Positions 54,546 through 63,900 of a stretch of 64,000 nt of DNA are shown here, piece after piece; position 1 is the stretch's first letter; each line of letters starts with the position of its first letter. The notes under the pieces were generated by a model, which was given only the letters and a program-made list of their open reading frames with translations, was not told the DNA's origin and searched no databases. The stretch is taken from NCBI GenBank assembly GCA_002402045.2, contig NVUX02000006.1, positions 134,254-198,253 on the forward strand, written 5' to 3'. Source of the DNA: Paracoccaceae bacterium (lineage in GTDB: Bacteria; Pseudomonadota; Alphaproteobacteria; Rhodobacterales; Rhodobacteraceae). The position numbers and the translations under genes are program-made.

Positions 54546-54795
54546 ACGGAAAAAATGCGAGTGCGACGCCGTGGCGGCGCGTCTAGCTCTGGTCTTCTTG
54601 GCAAGGTAGCGCCCGCGCCGTGCTGAAACCTTTGCGCACTTGCTTATTAACTCACCTAATCCGGAACCGGTTCAACACAAGCCACAAGCATCGCTGTAGC
54701 CGCCCGGCGCGCACGCAATACTGCCAAGTAGATCAATGCCAGACGCGCCGCTGCCGAGCGCAGCGAGGCTAGGTCTGCGCCCTAGGCGCAGACAC
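54546..54795. other. gene-free spacer between azlD and rpsD with a hairpin
   Basis: About 250 bp with no credible coding frame. It contains the near-perfect inverted repeat GTCTGCGCC-CTA-GGCGCAGAC at 54773-54793, next to the rpsD terminator. GC-rich short repeats (GCCGAGCGCAGCGAGG) precede it. I see no RNA gene or mobile element in it. Confidence 0.45.
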
Positions 54796-54826
54796 AAAAA
54801 AGGCCACACCAAAGTGCAGCCTTTTT
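54796..54826. terminator. bidirectional terminator after rpsD
   Basis: AAAAAGGC and GCCTTTTT flank a loop that itself contains CAC/GTG pairing, giving an A-stem-T structure that can work on both strands. It lies 20 bp after the rpsD stop codon on the minus strand. Confidence 0.7.
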
Positions 54827-54845
54827 CTTTGATATTCGAAAAACC

Positions 54846-55466
54846 TTAGTTCTTCGCGTAGAATTCCACCACGAGGTTTGGTTCCATAACCACTGGGTAT
54901 GGCACGTCCGAAAGCGTTGGCGTGCGCAAAAACTCACACGTCATCTTGTTGTGGTCAATGTTCAGATACTCAGGCGTATCGCGCTCAGGTGAGCCGATAG
55001 CTTCCAGCACAAGGCCGATCTGACGGGATTTTTCACGAATGGCAATCACGTCACCTTCGCTTACGCGGTAAGAGGCAATGTTCACCTTCTTGCCGTTCAC
55101 GGTCACGTGGCCGTGGTTTACGAACTGGCGCGCAGCAAATACGGTCGGCACAAACTTGGCGCGGTAAATAACCGCGTCCAAACGGCGCTCTAGCAGACCG
55201 ATCAGGTTTGCACCTGTATCGCCTTTAATGCGCTCAGCGTCGGCATAAATCCGGCGAAATTGCTTTTCCGTTACGTCGCCATAATAGCCTTTAAGCTTTT
55301 GCTTAGCGCGCAGCTGCGTGCCAAAATCAGAAAGCTTTTGCTTGCGGCCTTGGCCGTGCTGGCCGGGGCCATATTCACGGCGATTTACGGGAGATTTGGG
55401 GCGGCCCCAAATGTTTTCGCCCATGCGACGGTCAATTTTATACTTGGCAGCTGTACGTTTAGTCAC
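54846..55466 (-). CDS. rpsD: 30S ribosomal protein S4, GTG start
   Basis: 206 residues, starting at GTG with AAAGGATC upstream. 16S rRNA-binding assembly protein of the small subunit. The N-terminus reads [37 protein letters not shown], with the alphaproteobacterial-type spacing, and the S4 RNA-binding domain is [42 protein letters not shown]. The gene stands alone rather than in the alpha ribosomal operon, as is usual in alphaproteobacteria. Confidence 0.97.
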   Translation of the reverse strand: MTKRTAAKYKIDRRMGENIWGRPKSPVNRREYGPGQHGQGRKQKLSDFGTQLRAKQKLKGYYGDVTEKQFRRIYADAERIKGDTGANLIGLLERRLDAVIYRAKFVPTVFAARQFVNHGHVTVNGKKVNIASYRVSEGDVIAIREKSRQIGLVLEAIGSPERDTPEYLNIDHNKMTCEFLRTPTLSDVPYPVVMEPNLVVEFYAKN

Positions 55467-55694
55467 GAGCTGGATCCTTTCAAGTTTTGAAAGGTGCTTT
55501 CCTTACTCGACCATTATTAGCCGAGCGACAGGTTTCCTCTTACGAGGTCCACAAACACCAAAATTACCGGTACTTTGCAGCACCGGATGGCGGGGTTATA
55601 CGGGATTAAAACGGAGAGTCAAGCGAGGTTTCGGCCCACTTAAAACCCTGCTATACACAGCGCCAGACTAAAGCAAGCAAAGGACAAGAAAACC

Positions 55695-56519
55695 ATGGCA
55701 GCATTTGACCTTACTCAATCCGGCGGCATTGCGCATTTGCAATTTTGCCAGCCAAAAACCTCAAATGCCATGGGCATAGATTTTTGGGCTGATTTTCTGC
55801 CCGCCATTACGGCGCTGAACGAAAAAGGCAGCACGCGCGTGCTTGTGATCTCGGCTCAAGGCAAAAACTTTTGCTCTGGGATGGATCTTGCGGCCTTTGC
55901 TGGCGGCATTCCAGAAACGAAAACCCCGCTTCAGCGAGAGGCCTTCCCCTTTCTTGTTGGCGATCTGCAAAAAGTGCTGAGCGCGCTGGAAACGGCGCGT
56001 TTTCCGGTGATCGCCGCCATTCAAGGTGCCTGCATTGGCGGCGGGTTGGACCTCGTTTCGGCTTGCGATCTTCGTTTTGCGAGCGAAAACGCATATTTTC
56101 GCATTGAAGAAACCAATATCGGCATGATGGCCGACCTCGGCAGCCTGCAACGCCTGCCCAAACTTATGCCCGAAGGGCTGGTGCGCGAGCTGGCCTATTT
56201 GGGCAACACCCTAAGCGCCGAGCGCGCCTATGCGGCGGGCTTTGTAAATGTGGTCGAGACAGATTTTGACGCCACGCTGAGCGCCGCCATGCAGGCCGCC
56301 GAGCGGATAGCTGGCCAAGCGCCCATGGCCATAACCGGCTCAAAATCCGCAATCACCTATGCGCGGGATCATAGCATTGAGGACAGCCTTCGCTGGGCAA
56401 GCACCATGCAAGCCATGATCTGGAATCCAGACGACATCGGAAAGGCCGTGATGGCGCGCGTCAAAAAGGAGACCGCCGAGTTTGAAGACCTGAAGCCGAT
56501 ACCGCAGCTAAAGCCCTAG
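55695..56519 (+). CDS. crotonase-family protein, probable dienoyl-CoA isomerase type
   Basis: 274 residues. Oxyanion-hole segments are SAQGKNFCSGMDLAAF and IQGACIGGGLDLVSACDLRF. Three acidic residues that define delta3,5-delta2,4-dienoyl-CoA isomerase (ECH1) appear in the same places: Asp in GGLDLVSACD, Glu in RIEETNIGMMAD, and Asp in MMADLGSLQRLPK. That makes an isomerase acting on unsaturated fatty acids more likely than a plain enoyl-CoA hydratase. It stands alone; its stop codon shares the CTAG palindrome with that of the convergent MAPEG gene. Confidence 0.85.
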   Translation: MAAFDLTQSGGIAHLQFCQPKTSNAMGIDFWADFLPAITALNEKGSTRVLVISAQGKNFCSGMDLAAFAGGIPETKTPLQREAFPFLVGDLQKVLSALETARFPVIAAIQGACIGGGLDLVSACDLRFASENAYFRIEETNIGMMADLGSLQRLPKLMPEGLVRELAYLGNTLSAERAYAAGFVNVVETDFDATLSAAMQAAERIAGQAPMAITGSKSAITYARDHSIEDSLRWASTMQAMIWNPDDIGKAVMARVKKETAEFEDLKPIPQLKP

Positions 56520-56908
56520 GCCATCCACACGGCAACCGCCATCATGCCCAGCCCCACATGCCCAAGCGTCCAGACGGTTGAGCGGGTTAGGCCGATGGCG
56601 GTAATATAAGCGGGGACATAGGCGGCGCGCGCGAGCAAAAACACCAGCGCCCCAGCCCATGCCAGCCCGTCATTCAGGCCAAAATGCACGGCCAGCAGGG
56701 CCAGCGGCAAAAAAACCATCATCGCTTCGTTCATATTCGCCAGCGCCCGTTTGGCACGGCCCGCATTTACAGTGAGCGGCAGGGCCTCATCACGCGGCCC
56801 GCCTCCGTGGCGCAAAACATCAGCCCCCTGCGTGCGAGACATGATCATTGGCGGCAGATAGGTTTGAATGACGTAAAGCAGCAGTACGCCAAGAATGAGA
56901 CCAACCAT
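56516..56908 (-). CDS. MAPEG-family membrane protein
   Basis: 130 residues from the ATG at 56908, preceded by GGAGGG; the ORF-track ATG four codons earlier is itself part of that ribosome site. Four hydrophobic segments. RAKRALANMNEAMMVFLPLALLAVHFG carries the conserved MAPEG RAxRAxxNxxE core. MAPEG proteins include glutathione-dependent membrane enzymes, but bacterial members are mostly uncharacterised. It follows the peroxiredoxin gene on the same strand, beyond a terminator. Confidence 0.85.
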   Translation of the reverse strand: MVGLILGVLLLYVIQTYLPPMIMSRTQGADVLRHGGGPRDEALPLTVNAGRAKRALANMNEAMMVFLPLALLAVHFGLNDGLAWAGALVFLLARAAYVPAYITAIGLTRSTVWTLGHVGLGMMAVAVWMA

Positions 56909-56920
56909 AGCACCCTCCAT

Positions 56921-56950
56921 ATAAAAAGCGCGGAGCCTTGGCCCCGCGCG
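56921..56950 (-). terminator. terminator after the peroxiredoxin gene
   Basis: Read on the minus strand, GCGCGG and CCGCGC form a stem with an inner GCC/GGC pairing and a TT-containing loop, followed by TTTTTAT. It lies directly after the peroxiredoxin stop codon. Confidence 0.75.
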
Positions 56951-56957
56951 ATTATTT

Positions 56958-57491
56958 TTACTTGTTAGCTTTGAGCCAAGCCATCACGGTCTCTGCCGAG
57001 CTTTCGCCGTAAGGGTCCGCACCGTGATTATCGCTAATCCCCGGCTCCTGGAACCAAGCTTCGACCACACCATCATTGATGATAGCAGCATAGCGCCAGC
57101 TGCGCAGGCCAAAGCCGATGTTTGATTTATCAACCAGCATACCCATTTGCCGCGTAAACACGCCAGCGCCGTCAGGAATAACCTTTACGTTTTCCAGCTT
57201 TTGGTCCCAAGACCATTTGTTCATCACAAAGGTATCATTCACTGACATCACGTAGATCTCGTCAATGCCCTCGGCCGCAAAATCAGCCGCGCCATTTTCA
57301 TAGCCCGGAAGCTGCATGGTGGAACATGTGGGCGTAAACGCACCAGGAAGCGAAAACAGGATAACCCGTTTGCCTTTAAAGAAATCGCCCGTGGTTTTGT
57401 CTTCCCACTTAAACGGATTGTCGCCGCCGATGCTTTCGTCGCGCACGCGCGTGTGAAAGGTAACATCCGGAATGTTAAAGCCTACATGCAT
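56958..57491 (-). CDS. peroxiredoxin, Prx5 (AhpE/hybrid-like) type
   Basis: 177 residues from the ATG at 57491, which has AGGGG upstream; the ORF-track leader of 26 codons is not family-like. Thiol peroxidase reducing hydrogen peroxide and organic hydroperoxides. The peroxidatic cysteine lies in SLPGAFTPTCSTMQLPGY (about residue 56), and VMSVNDTFVMNKWSWDQ and LRSWRYAAIINDGVVE match the Prx5 family. No glutaredoxin domain is fused, so it probably relies on an external glutaredoxin or thioredoxin. Has its own terminator. Confidence 0.93.
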   Translation of the reverse strand: MHVGFNIPDVTFHTRVRDESIGGDNPFKWEDKTTGDFFKGKRVILFSLPGAFTPTCSTMQLPGYENGAADFAAEGIDEIYVMSVNDTFVMNKWSWDQKLENVKVIPDGAGVFTRQMGMLVDKSNIGFGLRSWRYAAIINDGVVEAWFQEPGISDNHGADPYGESSAETVMAWLKANK

Positions 57492-57610
57492 GGTAATTCC
57501 CCTATCAAGAGTGTTTAAGTCAGGCATTATATAGGGGCTTCCGAGGGAGTCGAAAACCCCCTGCGACACATTTTCTGGCCTTTAGGCGCAATAGCCGCTA
57601 TCAGGGCCAA

Positions 57611-58375
57611 ATGTTATCTTATCAACACGCCTATCACGCTGGAAACCCCGCCGACCTGCACAAGCATCTTGTGCTGGCCGAGCTCCTCGCCCTGCTCACC
57701 CGCAAATCTCGCGGCATTTCTTATATGGAAACCCATGCCGGCCGCGGCCGCTATGATCTGAGCTCACCGGAATCCCTGAAAACCGGCGAGGCAGCAGAGG
57801 GCATTGAAGCGCTCACCCTGCCCGATTGCCCCTTGGCAACGGCCCTGAAAACCACCCGCGCGCGGTTTGGCGATTCGGCCTATCCCGGCTCTCCACTCAT
57901 CGCGCAAACCTTGCTACGAGAGCAAGACCGCCTGCACTTGATGGAACTGCACCCCGCCGAATTTGGCGCGCTCCGCCGGGCGCTGCGCACTGATAACACA
58001 GCTGTGCACAAGCACGATGGTTATGAGGGCATACTGTCGCTTTCCCCGCCCAAACCCCGCAAAGGGCTGGTGCTGATAGACCCGTCATATGAAGTAAAAA
58101 CAGAATATGAGCAGGTAGCAGAATTCACCCACAAACTGATGGCAAAATGGCCCGAAGCCAGTATTATGATCTGGTATCCGATCCTACCCGCGGGCCGCCA
58201 TGAAGAGCTGGTTTCAGGCCTAAAGCTAAAGTTCCTCCGCCACGAAGTGAGCTTTAATCTGAAAGACGGCGAAGGGATGACAGGCAGCGGGTTGCTATTG
58301 GTCAACGCGGCATACGGTGCAGAAGCGTGCCTGAAGCAGGCGGTTAAACTCGCAAAACCTCTGCTTAGAGCCTAA
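57611..58375 (+). CDS. rlmJ: 23S rRNA (adenine(2030)-N6)-methyltransferase
   Basis: 254 residues. The signature start MLSYQHAYHAGNPADLHKHLVLAELL and the motif LVLIDPSYEVKTEYEQV (IV, with DPSYE in place of DPPYE) identify RlmJ. YMETHAGRGRYDL is the SAM-binding segment, and GMTGSGLLLVNAAYG is typical of the C-terminus. It methylates A2030 of 23S rRNA in E. coli. It is the last intact housekeeping gene before the degraded region. Confidence 0.95.
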   Translation: MLSYQHAYHAGNPADLHKHLVLAELLALLTRKSRGISYMETHAGRGRYDLSSPESLKTGEAAEGIEALTLPDCPLATALKTTRARFGDSAYPGSPLIAQTLLREQDRLHLMELHPAEFGALRRALRTDNTAVHKHDGYEGILSLSPPKPRKGLVLIDPSYEVKTEYEQVAEFTHKLMAKWPEASIMIWYPILPAGRHEELVSGLKLKFLRHEVSFNLKDGEGMTGSGLLLVNAAYGAEACLKQAVKLAKPLLRA

Positions 58376-58447
58376 AATAAGCCTACCGAAGCCAAAGCAA
58401 TGCCGGAACGAACTATCGAACTCCGGCGTTGCGCCTCCTCGGGGAGC

Positions 58448-59086
58448 CTAAAGCCCCCCCTCGTCACCGCGGTGTAAACTGACCCATAGTTTTCCCATTT
58501 TCGCACCGCATTGGCTGACAATATTGAGGCGTCGTGCCATTGAAAATAATGACCTGATCGTTTCCTCATTTTCGCATGCAACACGGACACCTTCATGACC
58601 ATTGCCATGCGCTCGTGAAAGGAAATCAAATGCAACACCCCAGCCTCCCAGCAATTCAAGAAACGCGGTTTGATGTCGAAATGCGTCGATCTCCCCCTAC
58701 TGAGTAGGCAGTGAAAGAGCCGACATACCTGTAGAAAAATGGTCGTATATGCCAGTGATATGAGCGGCTTGATAATGGAACATGAATCCGATTGTTGGTT
58801 TTTCAAACACTGCCACGGCGTACAAAGTTGTCGCTTGGGCAATACGCGGCGCCGTAGCGTCTCGTGGGGATATCCAGACGAGGTCAGCGATCCCGGAAGG
58901 CGAATTGGGGATCTAATATTCGATTTGGGATCGGATAAAATATAGTCGCCGGAGCAATAAGCTTGCACCCATTCCCATCATTGGTGGCATCAGAAGTTGA
59001 GTTGAAAGCCAGCCAACAATTGGGATGTCAACGCCGGAGTAAAACTGCCCGCTTTTTCGGACATAGGTTTGTCTATAGGCTCGCAT
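58448..59086 (-). pseudogene. decayed reading frame with two in-frame amber stops, family not recognised
   Basis: One reading frame runs leftward from an ATG at 59086 to a stop at 58448 and is interrupted only by TAG at 58913-58915 and TAG at 58697-58699, giving pieces of 57, 71 and 83 codons. The translated pieces look like protein: a hydrophobic first part (VDIPIVGWLSTQLLMPPMM), then ADLVWISPRDATAPRIAQAT with IGFMFHYQAAHITGIYDHF, then FLELLGGWGVAFDFLSRAHG and ACENEETIRSLFSMARRL. A competing 198-codon frame on the same strand is rich in Cys, Arg and His and looks like a shadow. It may be one broken gene or two adjacent remnants; the function is unknown. Confidence 0.4.
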
Positions 59087-59195
59087 GGCAGAGTGCTATC
59101 ATATAGCGAGTTAGGTTATCGGGCACAACTTGCCGTCATGGCTGATCTCGAGCATCTGTAGCCCCCCGCAGCTCAATCACAGGGGGCTGAAATGA
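59087..59195. other. short gene-free stretch with hairpin, downstream of bioY
   Basis: No gene is visible. AGCCCCC (59160) and GGGGGCT (ending 59188) form a seven-base stem just past the bioY stop codon on the minus strand; without a T-run it is only a tentative terminator. Confidence 0.4.
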
Positions 59196-59774
59196 CTATA
59201 TATTTTTGCGGTTTTTTACCACGGCCCAGCCACCAGAAACGACCAATGCGGCGAGGACTGATTTCACGACGTCGCTGACAAGAAAAGGTAGCGCACCCGC
59301 TTTAAACGCACCGGACAGATCCAACGGGGTAAGCGCCCATAGACCCAAAACACCGGGGATGAACAGCAAAGTCGCTGGAACAAATGCGGCGATGAACAGT
59401 AGAGAAAAGCCGCGCGAAAACCCTCTTTCGGCCAACCACCCCGTTAAAAAGGCCATGCCGACAAACCCCCAGAGAAACCCAGATGTTGGGCCCATCAACT
59501 TAAGCAAACCAGCGCCACCGTTGGCAAATGCCGGCAGGCCCAATGCGCCTTCGGCCAGATAGACAAGAAGGGTTAGGCCTGCCAGCCTTGCGCCAAACGT
59601 TAACCCAATGACCGAGATGGCAAGCGTCTGCATCGTCATGGGAACCGGGAACATTGGCACCGAGATTTGGGTGGCGATTGCGATAGCTGCTGAGCCAAAT
59701 ATGACGATTGCGAGGTTTCTCCAATTCGTTGTTGAGCCAGTAAATTCCCTTAGTAATACGGTTTCATGTGTCAT
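59196..59774 (-). CDS. bioY: biotin transporter BioY (ECF S-component)
   Basis: 192 residues with about six helices. Family markers: VPMFPVPMTMQTLAISVIGLTFGARLAGLTLLVYLAEGALGLPAFANGGAG and LMGPTSGFLWGFVGMAFLTGWLAERG. BioY binds biotin and either works alone or with the EcfAT (BioMN) energising module, which is not encoded here. It is intact, unlike all its neighbours up to the right edge. It lies 69 bp after the end of the broken gabD on the same strand. Confidence 0.92.
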   Translation of the reverse strand: MTHETVLLREFTGSTTNWRNLAIVIFGSAAIAIATQISVPMFPVPMTMQTLAISVIGLTFGARLAGLTLLVYLAEGALGLPAFANGGAGLLKLMGPTSGFLWGFVGMAFLTGWLAERGFSRGFSLLFIAAFVPATLLFIPGVLGLWALTPLDLSGAFKAGALPFLVSDVVKSVLAALVVSGGWAVVKNRKNI

Positions 59775-59843
59775 TTTCAGAATCCTTCCTGTTGTTATTC
59801 ATTTCACAAATTCCGGCAATCAAAGTGTGCGTGTGTGCTCAGC

Positions 59844-61297
59844 TTATTTGATTTCACCAAAACACATGTACTTAATTTCAAGGTAGTCGTCGGTTCCATA
59901 TTTGGATCCTTCACGCCCAAGGCCGGATTGTTTAACACCGCCAAATGGGGCGACTTCGGTTGAAATAAGTCCGGTATTGACACCAACCATCTCGGTTTCT
60001 AATCGTTCGGCCACGCGCCATATCCGGCGGATATCATTGGCGTAGAAATACCCTGCAAGGCCGAACTCGCTATCATTAGCCAGCGCTACCGCTTCGTCTT
60101 CGGTTTCAAAGCGATAGAGCGGTGCAAAGGACCAAAAGTTTCCTCGGTAGAAACCTGCATTTCCGGCTTCATTCCGGTGATCACTGTGGGGGCAAAAAAG
60201 TTACCGCCCAGTTCATGACGTTTGCCGCCCGTTACGATTGTCGCGCCCTTAGCCGTCGCATCGGCAATATGATTTTCAACCTTTGAAATGGCCGCGTCGC
60301 TTATCAATGGGCCAATGGTCGTGCCCTCAGCTAGCCCGCCTCCCACCGCAAAGTTAGCGACTTTTTCAGCTAGCTTTTGCGAGAACTCACCGTAAACTCC
60401 GGCTTGCACATAGATCCGGTTAGCACAGACACATGTTTGGCCGGCATTCCGGAACTTGGCGATGATTGCGCCCTCAACGGCTGCATCAACATCGGCATCG
60501 TCAAACACAATAAACGGAGCATTTCCGCCCAGCTCCAATGACATTTTTTTGATCGTTGGGGCGCATTGCGCCATCAATATTTGACCAACCCGGGTTGAGC
60601 CGATAAAGGTGATCTTAGCGACCTTTGGATTGGCGCAAAGCTCTTTGCCAATTGCAGGGGAATCCGAACTAGGAATCACATTAAAGACACCCGCAGGGAT
60701 ACCTGCACGTTCGCCCAGAACCGCCATCGCAAGGGCAGAAAGTGGCGTTAGTTCTGCAGGGCGGGCCACAAAGGTGCAGCCAACAGCCAAGGCCGGAGCA
60801 ACTTTGCTGGCGATCATCGCGTTGGGGAAATTCCACGGTGTGGTCGATCCGACAACCCCGATTGGCTGCTTTAAAACGATAATCCGTTTGTCGCGCTGAT
60901 GGCCGGGAATGACATCGCCGTAGATCCGCTTTGCTTCTTCCGCAAACCATTCGATAAACGATGCACCATAGAGGATTTCTCCGCGTGCTTCGGCAATTGG
61001 CTTGCCCATCTCGGCTGTAAGAATGCTGGCAAGGTCGTCCGCGTTCTCAATCATCAAATCGAACCAGCGCTTCAGAATTGCGCTGCGTTCTTTACCTGTA
61101 TGGGCTGCCCAATCGGCCTTGGCGAGGTAGGCAGCATCAATTGCTGCCTTGGTGTCCTCAACGCCAAGATCGGTGACATTCGCAATCAGGTCTCCGGTGG
61201 AAGGATTGTAAACCGGAAACGTATTGCCCGTTTCAACCCATTGGCCATTCACATAGGCGCGGGTTTCCAACAAAGTCGGGTCATTTAATTTGCGCAT
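59844..61297 (-). pseudogene. gabD: succinate-semialdehyde dehydrogenase, broken by one frameshift
   Basis: The reading frame encodes the aldehyde dehydrogenase fold up to residue about 391: VGSTTPWNFPNAMIASK (cofactor), KMSLELGGNAPFIVFDDAD (catalytic Glu) and RNAGQTCVCANRIYV (catalytic Cys). At 60121-60133 the sequence GGTCCTTTGCACCGCTC lacks one base; the annotated ORF then stops at 60086 after junk ([12 protein letters not shown]). In the -1 frame the true C-terminus continues: [39 protein letters not shown] and [13 protein letters not shown] to a TAA at 59844. Normal total length about 485. It oxidises succinate semialdehyde in GABA breakdown; adjacent to gabT. Confidence 0.88.
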
Positions 61298-61299
61298 GT

Positions 61300-62564
61300 T
61301 TATGCCTCTTTCGCGGCGTCAATTGACGCCTCAATGATATCAAGTGCCTCAGCAAACACGTCGTCTTGAATTGTTAGGGGGGCCAAGAAACGAATGACAT
61401 TTCCATAAACACCACAGGTCAAAAGGATAAGATTGCGTTTTTGCGCCTCGGCACGCACCCGATTGGTGAACTCCGGGTTAGGCGCTTTTCCGTCTGCCGT
61501 GTTGAACTCCATTGCAACCATAAATCCTGACCCCCGCACATCAACGATTTCAGGGGTCCTTTGACGAATAGATTCCAGACGCTGTTTAAGGTGAGAACCA
61601 AGCTCATTAGCGCGTGCGCAGAGTTCTTCCTCCTCGATCACGTCCAGAACAGCATGGGCCGCCGCAATCCACCATAAGTGCCGCCTAAGCCGCCGGGGTG
61701 TGCAGCATCCATTAGCTCTACTTTGCCAGTAACAGCCGCGAGAGGGAAGCCACCCGCCAGTCCCTTTGCCATTGTTGTAAGGTCCGCAGAAACGTCATAC
61801 GCATCCATCGCAAACAGGTTTCCTGTCCGTGCAAAACCCGTTTGAACCTCGTCCGCAATCATCACGATCCCATGGGTGTCACACAATGCTCTGATCTCGC
61901 GCATCAGCTCTGCCGGGGCCGCGTAAAAACCGCCTTCGCCTTGCACTGGTTCGAAAATAGTGGCTGCAACGCGACCCGGATCAAGGTCTGCTTTGAATGA
62001 TTTGTTCAGCGCGGCCATTGCATCTTCAGTGGTTACATCGTGCAAATCAATCGGGAACGGGACGTGATAAACATCCGGCATCATCGCGCCAAACCCTTGC
62101 TTGTAGGGGGCGACCTTGCCGGTCAGGCTCATCCCCATGAATGTGCGGCCGTGAAACCCGCCACCGAAAGCAATAACCGCTGGGCGACCCGTTGCAATTC
62201 GAGCGATTTTGATAACATTCTCAACAACTTCGGCACCCGTTGTTACAAAAAAGGTTTTGTTTTCTGTACCTCCGGATACTGCGGCGTTTAGGCGCTCCGC
62301 CAAACCAATGTAGTTTTCATATGGCAGAATTTGATGGCAGGTGTGCGTAAACTTCTTAAGTTGCGCCTCGACCGCAGCCACGACCTTCTTATGGCGGTGG
62401 CCCGTGTTGACCACTGCAATGCCAGCTGCAAAATCGATGTAACGTGTGCCTTCCACGTCCCAAACTTCAGAATTTTCGGCACGGTCTACATAAATTTGTG
62501 TCAGCATACCTACGCCACGGGAGATAGCGTCATCGCGCCGTTTACTAATATCTGCATTCAGCAT
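61300..62564 (-). pseudogene. gabT: 4-aminobutyrate-2-oxoglutarate aminotransferase, broken by one frameshift
   Basis: The first 300 residues are standard GabT: YIDFAAGIAVVNTGHRHKKV, FGGGFHGRTFMGMSLTGKVAPYK, EPVQGEGGFYAAP, MIADEVQTGFARTG and the PLP lysine in LTTMAKGLAGGFPLAAVTG. At about 61661-61672 a base is missing in GGCACTTATGGTGGATTGCGGCGG, and the frame ends at 61638. In the other frame translation resumes as AAHAVLDVIEEEELCARANELG and runs to TAA at 61300 with FLAPLTIQDDVFAEALDIIE. The full enzyme would have about 421 residues. It sits between the permease remnant and gabD. All active-site residues seen are intact, which points to recent loss. Confidence 0.88.
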
Positions 62565-62629
62565 TTGGTTTGTCCTTTGGATATCGATTTTGGTGTTCTT
62601 GCCGATGGTTTCAGCTAGAATGTTGGGTT

Positions 62630-63640
62630 TTAGTCGCCGCTCATGATCATTCTGTAGCGGAACTGATCAAAGATGACTGCGAGGATGAGAAGAAGACCCA
62701 AAAGGACCATCTGCATGTAAGAACTGACCTGAGCCAAGTTCATGCCATTCTGGACCAGAACAATAAAAAACCCGCCAAGTACAACGTTTTGCACACGTCC
62801 AATCCCACCACGCAATGACACCCAGGCAATAACGCAGGCCGCAATGGATTCCAGCGCGATTGAACTCCCTAAATTGGCTTCCCCGGATTCAACCCTTGCC
62901 GTCAGTAATAGCCCCGCGAGCGAGGCAATAAAGGCGCAAATCATGTAGGAAATCATCAAAGTGCGTTTTGTGTTAATCGCCGAAAGATGTGCCGCTTTGA
63001 TGTTGCCGCCAACCGCATAAATTTGAGTGCCAAGACGTGTTCGCGACATGAAGACCCACATGATAATTATGCAGATTACGGCAATGATTACGGGTACAGG
63101 GATATTGAATATACGACCAAATCCGAATGTATCTCCAAAAGCAAAAGGCTATCCTGAGACAGGAACCCCACCCGTTAGAAACAAGGCCAGCCCCGCACCG
63201 ACAGATGAAACGCCCAAGGTCATTATGAAAGGCGATACTTCGAAATAGGCAACACCTACGCCGTTAACCATGCCAACCAACAAAGCTGCACCAAAGCCCA
63301 TAAAAGCACCGAGCGCGATGGCCAACCAAATCATGTCAGGAAACATCCCGGCAAAGAAAACCATGCCCAGTGCCGACACAACAGAGGTCAGCGCGATAGA
63401 GGTACCGACAGACAGATCAAACCCACCTGAAATCAAAACCAGCATCTGCCCCATCGAAACCAACACGAGGTATACCGACTGGCGGGCAACATTGACGAGG
63501 TTTTGCCCTGTCAAAAATCTGGGTGAAAGAAGGGTGAACACCACAAGCGCCGTGAACAAAAAGAACGGTAAAACACCAACCTTGATGAAGAGCTTTTTAA
63601 GCAGCCCCAAAGGGAACGTTTGTTTTATTTCTAGGGTCAT
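62630..63640 (-). pseudogene. ribose-type ABC transporter permease (RbsC-like) with an in-frame amber stop
   Basis: Two ORFs in the same frame (163 and 143 residues) are separated only by a TAG at 63149-63151 and a stretch without an ATG. Read through, they give a 336-codon BPD_transp_2 permease: LTGQNLVNVARQSVYLVLVSMGQMLVLISGGFDLSVGTSIAL, then GVPVSG-stop-PFAFGDTFGFGRIF, then TRLGTQIYAVGGNIKAAHLSAIN, the coupling motif, and GGIGRVQNVVLGGFFIVLVQNGMNL. Substrates of this family are sugars or related polyols. It overlaps the ATPase remnant by four bases, as in an intact operon. A Leu codon TTG changed to TAG would explain the stop. Confidence 0.85.
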
Positions 63641-63900
63641 AGTTTTTCACCACTTTCGTCGAAGAAGTATTTGAGAACTTGTTGTTCATTCATGTCGTCG
63701 CCGCTTAAATCAGCGGTGATATGTCCGTGGGCCAAAACAAGAAGACGGTGTGCAAGGTTCATAACTTCGGGAAGATCCGACGAGATTATGATTACGGCTT
63801 TGCCCGCATCCGCCAACTCTTTGATCAACCCGTACTGAATAGCCCCTAGATTTGTAGACGCTTTGCTTGGTAACTTTGGAACCAAGGAGAGATGGCACGG
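63637..63900 (-). pseudogene. ABC sugar-transporter ATPase, C-terminal remnant
   Basis: Only the last part of an RbsA/MglA-type ATPase is recognisable: LIKELADAGKAVIIISSDLPEVMNLAHRLLVLAHGHITADLSG and LKYFFDESGEKL. The upstream segment that should read DEPTxGVDxGAK is garbled (LPSKASTNLGAIQ), and nothing of the ATPase core follows before the IS3-type sequence begins near 63901. The ORF-track start is therefore not a true start. It overlaps the permease remnant as ATGA. It is cut by, or decayed next to, the insertion sequence at the window edge. Confidence 0.75.

Noticed and set aside
54773-54793. Inverted repeat GTCTGCGCC/GGCGCAGAC as a mobile-element end
   Set aside because: No partner copy, transposase or target duplication is visible; it is more likely part of the termination region.
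55467-55694. Possible tRNA or leader RNA between rpsD and the crotonase gene
   Set aside because: No cloverleaf arms or CCA-like acceptor end could be drawn. It is treated as a divergent promoter region.
58372-58968. 198-codon minus-strand ORF in the decayed region
   Set aside because: Its translation is rich in Cys, Arg, Ser and His without any domain pattern, and another frame over the same bases reads as protein-like text broken by two TAG codons. It is treated as the shadow.
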